Shown here: one piece after another, positions 8,044 to 14,884 of the stretch | How the letters are laid out: every line of letters starts with the position of its first letter | How positions within the stretch are numbered: position 1 is the first letter of the stretch | DNA from: Gp6-AA40 sp035293405 | Lineage (GTDB): Bacteria; Acidobacteriota; Vicinamibacteria; Vicinamibacterales; UBA2999 | Direction: 5' to 3' | Assembly: GCA_035293405.1 (NCBI GenBank) | Contig: DATDOE010000089.1 | Coordinates: forward strand, 13,818-77,817 | Length of the DNA stretch: 64,000 bases | Translations under genes and position numbers: made by a program | Notes under the pieces: model-generated | What the model was told of the DNA's origin: nothing | What the model saw: only the letters and a program-made list of their open reading frames with translations | Database searches by the model: none

Positions 8044-8367
8044 ATGATCAATGTATCCCCCACCGCAGCCACCAAGATCAACGAACTGCTCGCAGAAGAA
8101 AACAAGACCGGCAGCGGCCTTCGGGTCTTCGTGCAGGGCGGCGGCTGCTCGGGCTTCCAGTACGGGTTGATGATCGAAGAAGGTGGCGGCACCGGTGATC
8201 AGGTGTACGAATCGAACGGCGTCAAGCTGTTCGTCGATCCGGTCAGTGTCAGCTACCTCAAAGGCGCCGAAGTCGATTTCGTCGACACGGTGACCGGCGG
8301 CGGGTTCACGATCAAGAACCCGAACGCGACGTCCACCTGCGGATGCGGTTCGTCCTTCAGCGTCTAG
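8044..8367 (+). CDS. erpA: A-type iron-sulfur cluster insertion protein (ErpA/IscA family)
   Basis: A-type carriers deliver Fe-S clusters to apoproteins. The 107-residue protein has the three invariant cysteines: Cys35 in QGGGCSGFQY and Cys99/Cys101 in STCGCG. The start is fixed by an AGGAG ribosome site 8 nt upstream. It follows the Fe-S-dependent fumarase and precedes a Fur-type regulator, consistent with an iron/redox neighbourhood. ErpA and IscA cannot be separated by eye. Confidence 0.93.
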   Translation: MINVSPTAATKINELLAEENKTGSGLRVFVQGGGCSGFQYGLMIEEGGGTGDQVYESNGVKLFVDPVSVSYLKGAEVDFVDTVTGGGFTIKNPNATSTCGCGSSFSV

Positions 8368-8386
8368 ACCCGTGTAGGTCGAAGGA

Positions 8387-8423
8387 GCCTTTGACCTTTG
8401 ACAGTTGACCTTTGACCTACACC
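8387..8423. repeat. Heptamer array (CTTTGAC words)
   Basis: 7-nt words GCCTTTG, ACCTTTG, ACAGTTG, ACCTTTG and ACCTACA run between erpA and the fur-like gene, ending right at its start codon. The TTGACC words also resemble -35 boxes, so the array may affect transcription of the regulator gene. Confidence 0.75.
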
Positions 8424-9407
8424 GTGACATCCCTCCCCGATCTCAGCAGGCTGAAGCCGACCGGCGGCAAGCGTTCCAGCAAACGGGAGCAGATCGTCAA
8501 TGTCTTCCTGCGCCAGGAAGGGCACCTCAGCGCCGACGACCTCGTCGATCTGATCCGCAAAGACGATCACCGTATCAGCCGCGCGACCGTCTACCGCACC
8601 CTGCAGTGGATGGTCGACGCCGGCATCGCGCGGAAGGTCGACTTCGGCGAGGGGCGTTTCCGGTTCGAGCACTCGTACCGGCAGCCGCGTCACTTCCACC
8701 TGATTTGCAAGACCTGCCATCGGTCGTTCGAGTTCCTCAGCTCCGATATCGAAGGTCTCGTCGAGGAAGTGGCGGCGGCGCGCAGCTTCACCGCGTCGCA
8801 GAGCGTCGTGCAGATCTACGGCACGTGCGAGGAGTGCCGCACTGGCCGGACCTCTTCCCTCGAAGGTGGCCACACCGCTCTCGTGTTCGCCCGCGACGCG
8901 CTGCGCATCGCGATCGCGACCGAGCGCAGCGGACACGACTTCTACGCCCGCGCGTCGCGGGTGACGAAGGATGCCCGCGGCCGCAAGGTGTTTCAGGATC
9001 TGGCGCTCGAAGAGAAGGAACATCTCGGCAAGCTGGAAGCGCGCTACTCCGAGCTCCTGCAGCGCGATCCCCAGCTCGAGTCGCGCCCCACGTTCCTGTT
9101 CTTCAAGGGCGCCGCCAACGGTCTCTTCGCTGAAGGCGCCGAGCGGCTGATGCGCGGCGTCAACGACCAGCAGGCGTTGATGATCGGTATCCGCTGCGAG
9201 CGCGGCTCACACCGGTTCTTCAAGAAGTACGGCGAGCGGTTCGAGGATTCCGAGGGCAAGCAGATCTTCCTGGAGTTCGCCGACGAGGAACGCGCCCACC
9301 TCGACCTGCTGATTCGTGAGTACCGAGCGCTCGTGAAGCGCCAGGGCCGGGCCCGCCGTGGTACCCGCTCCTCGTCTGCCGCTGCTGCGCGCGCCGGCGC
9401 GCGGTGA
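8424..9407 (+). CDS. Fur-family regulator fused to a rubrerythrin/ferritin-like domain
   Basis: Residues about 15-145 form a Fur protein: winged helix (SRATVYRTLQWMVDAGI), metal-site region RHFHLICKTCHRSFEF and a second CEEC pair for structural zinc. After about residue 155 a ferritin-like four-helix domain follows with two half-sites, ERSGHDFY...LALEEKEHLGKL and ERGSHRFFKKY...FADEERAHLDLL, the paired E...EExxH pattern of di-iron rubrerythrin-like proteins. The basic Ala-rich tail looks disordered. A GTG at 8424 was chosen; an in-frame TTG at 8412 lies inside the repeat array. The fusion suggests that peroxide or iron sensed at the di-iron site controls DNA binding (inference). Confidence 0.88.
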   Translation: MTSLPDLSRLKPTGGKRSSKREQIVNVFLRQEGHLSADDLVDLIRKDDHRISRATVYRTLQWMVDAGIARKVDFGEGRFRFEHSYRQPRHFHLICKTCHRSFEFLSSDIEGLVEEVAAARSFTASQSVVQIYGTCEECRTGRTSSLEGGHTALVFARDALRIAIATERSGHDFYARASRVTKDARGRKVFQDLALEEKEHLGKLEARYSELLQRDPQLESRPTFLFFKGAANGLFAEGAERLMRGVNDQQALMIGIRCERGSHRFFKKYGERFEDSEGKQIFLEFADEERAHLDLLIREYRALVKRQGRARRGTRSSSAAAARAGAR

Positions 9408-9449
9408 TCCTTCGACTGTGCTCAGGCTCATCCCGAGCGTCGTCGAGGG

Positions 9450-10283
9450 GTGATCGATCTCCACCTCCATACCACCGCCTCCGACGGCCGCTCCACTCCG
9501 CGGGAGCTCGTCGAACACGCCGCGTCCGCCGGGCTCATCGTCATGGCGGTCACCGATCACGACACCACCGCCTCGATCGACGAGGTGCGCGCGCACGCAC
9601 GCGAGCGCGGCATCGATGTGGTGCCGGGCATTGAAATCACCGCCGTCGAGGACGGCCGTGATGTGCACGTGCTCGGATACTTTCTGGATCCCGCCGACGC
9701 GACGCTCGTCGAGTTCCTGGCCGGGCAGCGCCAGACGCGGGTGGATCGCGCGCGGGCGATCGCGGCCGTCCTCGCCGAGCTCGGCATGCCCATCGATCTC
9801 GAGGCGTCTCTCGCCGAAGTGCATCGGCGGCCTGGCCGCTCGATCGGGCGGCCGCAGGTCGCCAGGGCCATGGTGACTGCGGGACACGTGGCCAGCACGC
9901 GAGAGGCCTTCGACCGCTGGCTCGGTCGCGATCTCCCCGCGTTCATACCGCGGGCGGGCTCACCGCCAGAGGATGTGATCGCCATCATTCAGCGCGCGGG
10001 AGGTCTGGCGTCGCTGGCGCATCCCGGTCGCACGAGCATCGACGCCCGGATTCCTGAATTGCGCGCGGCGGGTCTCGACGCGATCGAGGTCTATCACTCG
10101 GATCACGATGCGGCCACGATCGGCCGGTACCATCAGCTGGCCATCGAGCTGGAGCTGCTGATGACCGGCGGCTCTGACTTTCATGGCGACCCGAATCACG
10201 GCGTCATGGTGGGCACCGCGACGCTGCCTGACGAGGCCTGGCAGCGTCTCCACGCCGCGCGGCATCGACATGTCCTCGTCTAG
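9450..10283 (+). CDS. PHP-domain phosphoesterase (RNase AM / nucleoside 3',5'-bisphosphatase type)
   Basis: The 277-residue protein has the ordered metal-binding motifs of the PHP family: DLHLHTTASDG (residues 3-13), VTDHDT, a VPGIEITA turn, DVHVLGYF, LAHPGR and GSDFHGD. Members of this subgroup hydrolyse 3',5'-bisphosphate nucleosides or trim short RNAs from the 5' end. The GTG start follows a short CGAGCGTCGTCGAGGGG sequence. The next gene starts 14 nt before its stop codon, implying coupling. Confidence 0.88.
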   Translation: MIDLHLHTTASDGRSTPRELVEHAASAGLIVMAVTDHDTTASIDEVRAHARERGIDVVPGIEITAVEDGRDVHVLGYFLDPADATLVEFLAGQRQTRVDRARAIAAVLAELGMPIDLEASLAEVHRRPGRSIGRPQVARAMVTAGHVASTREAFDRWLGRDLPAFIPRAGSPPEDVIAIIQRAGGLASLAHPGRTSIDARIPELRAAGLDAIEVYHSDHDAATIGRYHQLAIELELLMTGGSDFHGDPNHGVMVGTATLPDEAWQRLHAARHRHVLV

Positions 10284-10989
10284 TTCTAGACCCCTCGTTC
10301 AGCTTCGCAAGGTCATCAAGGACTACCACAGCTTGAGGCCGTTGAGGGTCGAGGCGCTCGATCTGCACGAGGGACGCGCGCTCGCGCTCCTCGGCTTCGA
10401 TCACCTGATGGCCGAGATCCTCGTCGATCTCATCACCGCCGCCATCGTTCCCGACAGCGGCGAGGTCAGCGTCTTCGGTCAGGTGACGACCTCCATCGCC
10501 GATCGAATCGAATGGCTTCAGACCCTCGATCGGTTTGGCCTGCTCACCGAGCGGGCGGTGCTCGTGGAGCAGTTCTCGGTGGAGCAGAACCTGGCGATTC
10601 CGTTTTCACTGGCGGTCCACGACTTGCCGGCCGATGTTCGCGCCCGGGTCGCGAGTCTCGCCGCGGAGATCGGGTTCACGGCATCGGACCTGGCGAAGCC
10701 CGTTGGGGTGCTCCCGCCAGGCGGCCGGCTTCGGGTTCGTCTTGGCCGGGCGCTGGCGATGGGTCCCCAGGTTCTGCTCGCCGAACATCCCAACGCGACG
10801 CTTGCCGCCGACGAGGCCATGACACTCGGCACCGATCTGCGCCGAATCAGCAACGCCCGCGGTCTGGCGGTGCTGGTGCTGACAGCGGATCAGGATTTCG
10901 CGCGCGCGGCGGCGGACGAAATCCTGGTACTCGATCCCGCGACAGGCACACTGACGCCTTCGTCGGGGTGGCGCCGCTGGTTCTCGTAG
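10270..10989 (+). CDS. Degenerate ABC-type ATPase-like protein
   Basis: The 239-residue protein has the length and layout of an ABC ATP-binding subunit: LRKVIKDYHSLRPLRVEALDL, a Q-loop-like region, PPGGRLRVRLGRALAMGPQVLLAEHPNATLAADEA, and ADQDFARAAADEILVL. The catalytic sites are lost. The Walker A position reads LLGFDHLMAEIL without GxxGxGK[ST], the signature LSGGQ is PPGGR, and the Walker B Asp-Glu is AEHP. It overlaps the PHP gene by 14 nt and no permease gene is near. It is probably a non-hydrolysing ABC homologue with a binding or regulatory role (inference). Confidence 0.75.
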   Translation: MSSSSSRPLVQLRKVIKDYHSLRPLRVEALDLHEGRALALLGFDHLMAEILVDLITAAIVPDSGEVSVFGQVTTSIADRIEWLQTLDRFGLLTERAVLVEQFSVEQNLAIPFSLAVHDLPADVRARVASLAAEIGFTASDLAKPVGVLPPGGRLRVRLGRALAMGPQVLLAEHPNATLAADEAMTLGTDLRRISNARGLAVLVLTADQDFARAAADEILVLDPATGTLTPSSGWRRWFS

Positions 10990-11035
10990 GCTCGGGAAGC
11001 GCTCGGGGCGGGAACGGGGGGCGCGGTTGAATGGT

Positions 11036-11054
11036 CCGGCCCCCCAGGGGCCGG
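11036..11054. terminator. Strong hairpin between convergent genes
   Basis: CCGGCCCC-CCA-GGGGCCGG forms a perfect 8-bp G/C stem. It lies between the stop of the ABC-like gene and the stop of the convergent cold-shock gene, so it can end transcription from both sides. There is no T-tract, so it may be Rho-assisted or a member of the palindrome class described elsewhere. Confidence 0.5.
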
Positions 11055-11068
11055 CCGACGACAACGAC

Positions 11069-11275
11069 TCAGCCTTCGATCAGTCGCACATCTCCGGCGC
11101 GGGGACCCTTCGTGGATTCCTCGGCGGTGAACTCGACGCGCTGCCCTTCGCGGAGCAATTCGAAGACAGCCTGACGGACTGCGCTACGGTGAAAGAAGTG
11201 CTCGATGCCGCCCTCATCGCGAATGAATCCAAAGCCTTTGTCGATGAGCAGGCGTGCGATTGTACCGGTCGGCAT
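11069..11275 (-). CDS. Cold-shock domain protein
   Basis: This 68-residue single-stranded nucleic-acid-binding OB-fold has RNP1-like KGFGFIRDEGG and RNP2-like IEHFFHRSAV. The usual VFVH of RNP2 reads HFFH here. It has a good promoter and a GGAGGG ribosome site. Members act as RNA chaperones or anti-terminators. It is convergent with the ABC-like gene across a hairpin. Confidence 0.9.
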   Translation of the reverse strand: MPTGTIARLLIDKGFGFIRDEGGIEHFFHRSAVRQAVFELLREGQRVEFTAEESTKGPRAGDVRLIEG

Positions 11276-11312
11276 AGCCGTGTCCCTCCGATGCTTCGTC
11301 AGAAGCTGGGCC

Positions 11313-11342
11313 AGTGTAGGGAACTCCCTTAGTCGAAGTCAA
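11313..11342 (-). promoter_or_regulatory. Promoter of the cold-shock gene
   Basis: On the minus strand TTGACT (reverse of 11337-11342) and TACACT (reverse of 11313-11318) are separated by 18 nt. The predicted start near 11306 gives a leader of about 30 nt, too short for a typical cold-box leader. Confidence 0.7.
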
Positions 11343-11372
11343 GCATGCCCAAACTCGTTGCCACCCTGTAAG

Positions 11373-11403
11373 TTGCACGAACTGTAGGGCTTCACATTAG
11401 GAT
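11373..11403 (+). promoter_or_regulatory. Promoter of the MocA-like gene
   Basis: TTGCAC (11373-11378) and TAGGAT (11398-11403) are 19 nt apart. The GTG start lies 5 nt after the -10, so the transcript would be leaderless. Confidence 0.5.
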
Positions 11404-11408
11404 GATAC

Positions 11409-12008
11409 GTGCTCCCGGGCATCATTCTGGCGGCGGGTGACTCCACGCGCATGGGATCGCCGAAGGCGGTGCTGCAGGCGCCGGACGGTGATTCGTTCGT
11501 CGTGCGCATCATCCGCACCCTGCATACAGCCGGCGTCGCCGAGCTCGTGGTGATCACCGGAAAGGATCACGACGCGATTGTCGACGCCATCGCGCGGAGC
11601 GGACTGCACGCCTCGCTGCGCATCGAACGCAATCCCGATCCGTCGCGAGGTCAGCTCTCGTCGCTGCTCGTGGGGATGGCCGCCGTGGTGACGCCATCGA
11701 CCGAAGGACTGCTCATGACGCTCGTCGATGTCCCGATGGTGAAGGCATCGACGGTCACCGACGTGATCGCCGTGTGGCGACGGACGCGTGCGCCCATCGT
11801 GCGTCCGGCGATTGGCGATCGCCACGGCCACCCGGTGATCTTCGATCGAGCCGTGCTCGACGAGCTGCGGCGGGCGCCGATGAACGAGGGCGCGAAATCC
11901 GTTGTGCGGGCGCACGCGACTGAGATTGTGAACGTGTCCGTGGCCGATGAGGGCTGCCTGATGGACATCGACACGCCGTCCGACTACGACGCGGCGCGGA
12001 AGAAGTGA
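11409..12008 (+). CDS. MocA-like nucleotidyltransferase (MobA family)
   Basis: The 199-residue protein has the GT-A nucleotidyltransferase start LPGIILAAGDSTRMGSPKA (LAAGxSxRMGxxK), a GQLSSLLVGM turn, the metal-binding LVDVPMV (DxP) and GHPVIFDR. These resemble MocA, which transfers CMP to molybdopterin for xanthine-dehydrogenase-type enzymes, but substrate specificity cannot be read from sequence. The moaDE genes 10 kb away make a cofactor role plausible. The GTG start follows a -10 box by 5 nt. Confidence 0.82.
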   Translation: MLPGIILAAGDSTRMGSPKAVLQAPDGDSFVVRIIRTLHTAGVAELVVITGKDHDAIVDAIARSGLHASLRIERNPDPSRGQLSSLLVGMAAVVTPSTEGLLMTLVDVPMVKASTVTDVIAVWRRTRAPIVRPAIGDRHGHPVIFDRAVLDELRRAPMNEGAKSVVRAHATEIVNVSVADEGCLMDIDTPSDYDAARKK

Positions 12009-12010
12009 GA

Positions 12011-12045
12011 GTAGGGCGGGTCTGAAAAGCAAGACCCGCCCTACA
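12011..12045. terminator. Large palindrome between convergent genes
   Basis: GTAGGGCGGGTCT and AGACCCGCCCTAC form a perfect 13-bp stem around a 9-nt loop. It lies between the MocA-like gene and the convergent outer-membrane gene, so it probably ends both transcripts. Its arm sequence AGGACCCGCCCTAC-type reappears twice inside the AddB gene. Confidence 0.65.
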
Positions 12046-12056
12046 CGCGCGCCTCT

Positions 12057-13325
12057 CTACTTGAACTTGTATCTCAGCCCGCCCCAGAACTGATAGTTCA
12101 CATCGGGGTCGCTCACGCGATCGAAGAACTGGCGCCATTCGAAGCTGAGGTCCAGCTGATGCTTCTTCGCATCGCTCTTCCACACGGGCACGCCGGCCGT
12201 CCCGAGCCACCCGAGCGTAAACGAGTCGCTGTGTGTGAAATCCCACAGCGTGATGCCCGTGCCCAGGTAGGGACCACGCGAGAACACGTAGTTGATCTCG
12301 GCGTCCCCGAAGAGACTCGTTCGAGAGCCTTCTTCGAAGTTGATTCCAACCCCGATCGAGGGATTGAACGTCCAGTGCGGCGTCATGCGTAGTGCGACAC
12401 CGCCTTTGAGGCCAACGAGCGCATCTCCGAATGCCGACACGGTATTGTCGGCCCTGGTGAATCCGAGCTCGGCTGGGTCGGTCTCGTCGTACTGACGGTG
12501 CTGTTTGCCGAAGTAGCCGGCGATAAACGGCCGGACGGCAAGCGCCGCCTCTTCGGCTGCCAGCCGGTCGGCTTCAGCCTTGCGGGCCTCTTCGGCCTTG
12601 CGGGCCTCTTCGGCTTTGCGGGCTTCCTCCGCCCTGCGGGCCTCTTCGGCTTTCCGAGCTTCTTCAGCTTTGCGTGCTTCTTCGGCCAGGCGGGCTTCTG
12701 TCGCCTTCCGCGCCGCTTCGGCCTTCGCGAGCTCCGCCGCGCGCGCAGCCTCGGCACGACGGGCCTCTTCGGCCTTCAGCCGCGCCTCTTCATCACGCCG
12801 CGCCTTCTCGCGGCTCGGCTCGCGGCTGACGAGCGACAGGTTGCCGCAGATCTCCGGAACGAAGAAGGTGTAGGTCTCGATCAGGTTGTCGATGGTGAAC
12901 TGGAATCCCTCGAGGGGACGAGCGCCATCCCATCGCACGTTGCGCACGATGCGTGGCCCTCCTCGCCGAAGGGCCATCCACTCCATGGACGTGCCGGGCG
13001 CGAGCGTTGTCTCCATCACCTGACCCTCGGCGAGAATCCTGCGCACTTCGAGCGTCAATGGGGTCAGACCGGCCAGGTCCAGCACGGTGCCGAGGTCTCG
13101 CTGAATCCCGGGTCGCGACATCGTTCGCCGCAACGCCGCGATGTCGCGTACAGGGGCCGTGAAGCGGGTGGACCCACCAAGGGTTCGCAGGGATCGCACT
13201 CGATCCGGTGCCTGTTGTGCCGCAGCCTCCGCCGAGCCATCGGCGGGTGCAGCGAGAGAAAGACCGGGAGACAGGATCAGGAGACCCGCGCAGAGCAGGC
13301 CTCGAAGATGCGAGCGTGAACTCAT
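12057..13325 (-). CDS. Outer-membrane beta-barrel protein with Ala/Glu/Lys-rich helical stalk
   Basis: The 422-residue protein has a signal peptide (LRGLLCAGLLILSPGLSLAAP) and a globular domain to about residue 180. A highly charged repeat region at roughly 190-255 follows, with many EEARKAEEARRAE-type units encoded by near-identical DNA repeats. The C-terminal 155 residues alternate beta strands and end in YKF-K. The start is chosen at 13325, with a GAGG ribosome site and proper signal peptide. It resembles OmpA/OprF-like barrels with a helical periplasmic stalk, but there is no OmpA peptidoglycan domain. Function unknown. Confidence 0.75.
   Translation of the reverse strand: MSSRSHLRGLLCAGLLILSPGLSLAAPADGSAEAAAQQAPDRVRSLRTLGGSTRFTAPVRDIAALRRTMSRPGIQRDLGTVLDLAGLTPLTLEVRRILAEGQVMETTLAPGTSMEWMALRRGGPRIVRNVRWDGARPLEGFQFTIDNLIETYTFFVPEICGNLSLVSREPSREKARRDEEARLKAEEARRAEAARAAELAKAEAARKATEARLAEEARKAEEARKAEEARRAEEARKAEEARKAEEARKAEADRLAAEEAALAVRPFIAGYFGKQHRQYDETDPAELGFTRADNTVSAFGDALVGLKGGVALRMTPHWTFNPSIGVGINFEEGSRTSLFGDAEINYVFSRGPYLGTGITLWDFTHSDSFTLGWLGTAGVPVWKSDAKKHQLDLSFEWRQFFDRVSDPDVNYQFWGGLRYKFK
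12585..12790. repeat. Degenerate 15-21 bp coding repeat (charged stalk)
   Basis: GCGGGCCTCTTCGGCCTT-like units repeat about ten times within the outer-membrane gene. They encode alternating EEARKA and EEARRA helical turns. Near-identical copies at the DNA level suggest recent expansion or contraction of stalk length. Confidence 0.75.
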
Positions 13326-13443
13326 CGTCCGATACCTCGAAAAGAGTGGAGGCGGTGCATACAGCAGTCTAACTCGCACGTCGGCTCTCTGTGCAAGGCG
13401 GACCTAACGTGTTCACAGTATTGAGTCCAGCTGTTCGGGCTCC

Positions 13444-13449
13444 TAGAGT
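13444..13449 (+). promoter_or_regulatory. -10 element of the AhpD-like gene
   Basis: TAGAGT is followed by 6 nt and then the GTG start, the same spacing seen for moaE, fumarase and ligD polymerase, implying a leaderless message. Confidence 0.45.
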
Positions 13450-13455
13450 CCATCT

Positions 13456-13989
13456 GTGCCACACATCGCCCTGCCCGACGGACTCCCCGGCATCTCGAGT
13501 GCGTTCGCCTTCCGGCCGGAGACCGCCAAGCCGATGCGGGAACTGGCGGAAGTGCTCCTTCGCGGCCCGAGCACGTTGACCAGCGGAGAGCGGGAGATGA
13601 TCGCCGCGTTCGTGTCCTCCCGGAACGACTGCCATTTCTGCCAGGCCAGCCATCGGGCCGCCGCGGCTCATCAGCTCGACGGGAACTACGGCGTCGTGGA
13701 TGCCGTGGTCCAGGATGCGGAGACCGCCCCGGTGTCCAGAAAGCTCAAGGCGCTGCTCGCCATCGCGGCGAAGGTTCAGGAGAGCGGCACGAAGGTCACC
13801 GGTGCCGACGTCGAGCGCGCTCGCACAGAGGGTGCGACCGACACCGAGATTCACGACGCTGTGCTCATTGCCGCGGCCTTCTGCATGTACAACCGCTACG
13901 TCGATGGCCTGGCGACCTGGACGCCCACCGATCCTGCCGCCTACGACCAGATGGGTCAGCGCATGGCGAAGCAGGGATACGCCCGGTAA
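13456..13989 (+). CDS. AhpD-like / carboxymuconolactone decarboxylase family peroxidase-related protein
   Basis: The 177-residue all-helical protein has the AhpD redox motif NDCHFCQASH (Cys-X-X-Cys with the following His) near residues 57-66. A long helical hairpin follows, LKALLAIAAKV...DVERARTEGATDTEIHDAVLIAAAFCMYNRYVDGLA. Such proteins reduce peroxides or act as thiol-disulfide adaptors. The start is a GTG preceded by a -10-like box. Confidence 0.88.
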   Translation: MPHIALPDGLPGISSAFAFRPETAKPMRELAEVLLRGPSTLTSGEREMIAAFVSSRNDCHFCQASHRAAAAHQLDGNYGVVDAVVQDAETAPVSRKLKALLAIAAKVQESGTKVTGADVERARTEGATDTEIHDAVLIAAAFCMYNRYVDGLATWTPTDPAAYDQMGQRMAKQGYAR

Positions 13990-14066
13990 CTCTCGACTCC
14001 CAACCCGAACCTCGCGCCAACTCTCCCGCCTTCGCGCGCATGGGTCCAGGCGCGCTTCGGCGTGGC

Positions 14067-14096
14067 CCAACCAAGAACCACCAACCACCAACCCAC
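14067..14096. repeat. Heptamer array (CCAACCA words)
   Basis: 7-nt words CCAACCA, AGAACCA, CCAACCA and CCAACCC end about 20 nt before the cytochrome start. Looser CCCAACC-type words also lie at 13992-14015, just after the AhpD-like gene. Confidence 0.7.
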
Positions 14097-14116
14097 GTTG
14101 CGGTAGGATTCCCCGC

Positions 14117-14884
14117 ATGCTGATGCGTACAGCCGTCGTGACCGTCGCGGCCGTCCTGTGGGCGAGCCTCGCCAGCGCCCAGGGACACGGCTACACGCCG
14201 GCCGATATCGAGAATGGCGGGCTGCTGTACCAAGCCAACTGCACCGGCTGTCACGGTCCCGAGGGAGACGGCGTGCCTTCCGTGAATCTCGGCGGCGGCA
14301 CGTTCCGCCGGGGCACGACCGATGACGAGCTGGTGAAGATCATTCTGGGTGGTATTCCCGGCACGGCCATGCCGCCCAACAGCTTCTCCGAAGGCCAGGC
14401 CGGCACCATCGTCGCCTACTTGCGCTCACTGGCCGGGTCGGCGGCGGGCGCGAAGATGATTCCCGGCGACGCGGATCGCGGGAAGGCGCTCTTCGAAGGC
14501 AAAGGCCAGTGCCTCACCTGTCACAGCGTGGCCGGTGCGGGCGCGCGTATGGCGCCCGCCCTGACCGACATCGGCGCCTCTCGCCGCGCCGTCGAGTTGC
14601 ACCGCTCGCTCGTGGAACCGAGCGCAGACATCCGATCCGACGCGCGGACCGTTCGCGTCGTGATGCGCGACGGCTCGACGATCACCGGACGCCTGTTGAA
14701 TCAGGATAGCTACACGATCCAGCTCCTTGATTCGAATGCCCGGCTCCGGCTGCTCGACAAGTCGGCGGTTCGCGACTTCACTATTCCGAAAGAGTCACCG
14801 ATGCCGTCGTATCGCGACACGCTCGACGAGCAGGAGCTGGCGGACCTTGTGGCGTACCTGACATCTCTGAAGGGCCGGCGATGA
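14117..14884 (+). CDS. Exported di-haem cytochrome c
   Basis: The 255-residue protein has a signal peptide (RTAVVTVAAVLWASLASAQ) and two c-type haem sites, CTGCH near residue 42 and CLTCH near 135. Candidate methionine ligands are in GTAMPP and near the C terminus in ESPMPSY. The second half resembles Planctomycete/Acidobacteria haem-binding domains, with RTVRVVMRDGSTITGRLLNQD before the end. It shares an ATGA overlap with the PQQ dehydrogenase, so it is the likely periplasmic electron acceptor. Confidence 0.93.
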   Translation: MLMRTAVVTVAAVLWASLASAQGHGYTPADIENGGLLYQANCTGCHGPEGDGVPSVNLGGGTFRRGTTDDELVKIILGGIPGTAMPPNSFSEGQAGTIVAYLRSLAGSAAGAKMIPGDADRGKALFEGKGQCLTCHSVAGAGARMAPALTDIGASRRAVELHRSLVEPSADIRSDARTVRVVMRDGSTITGRLLNQDSYTIQLLDSNARLRLLDKSAVRDFTIPKESPMPSYRDTLDEQELADLVAYLTSLKGRR

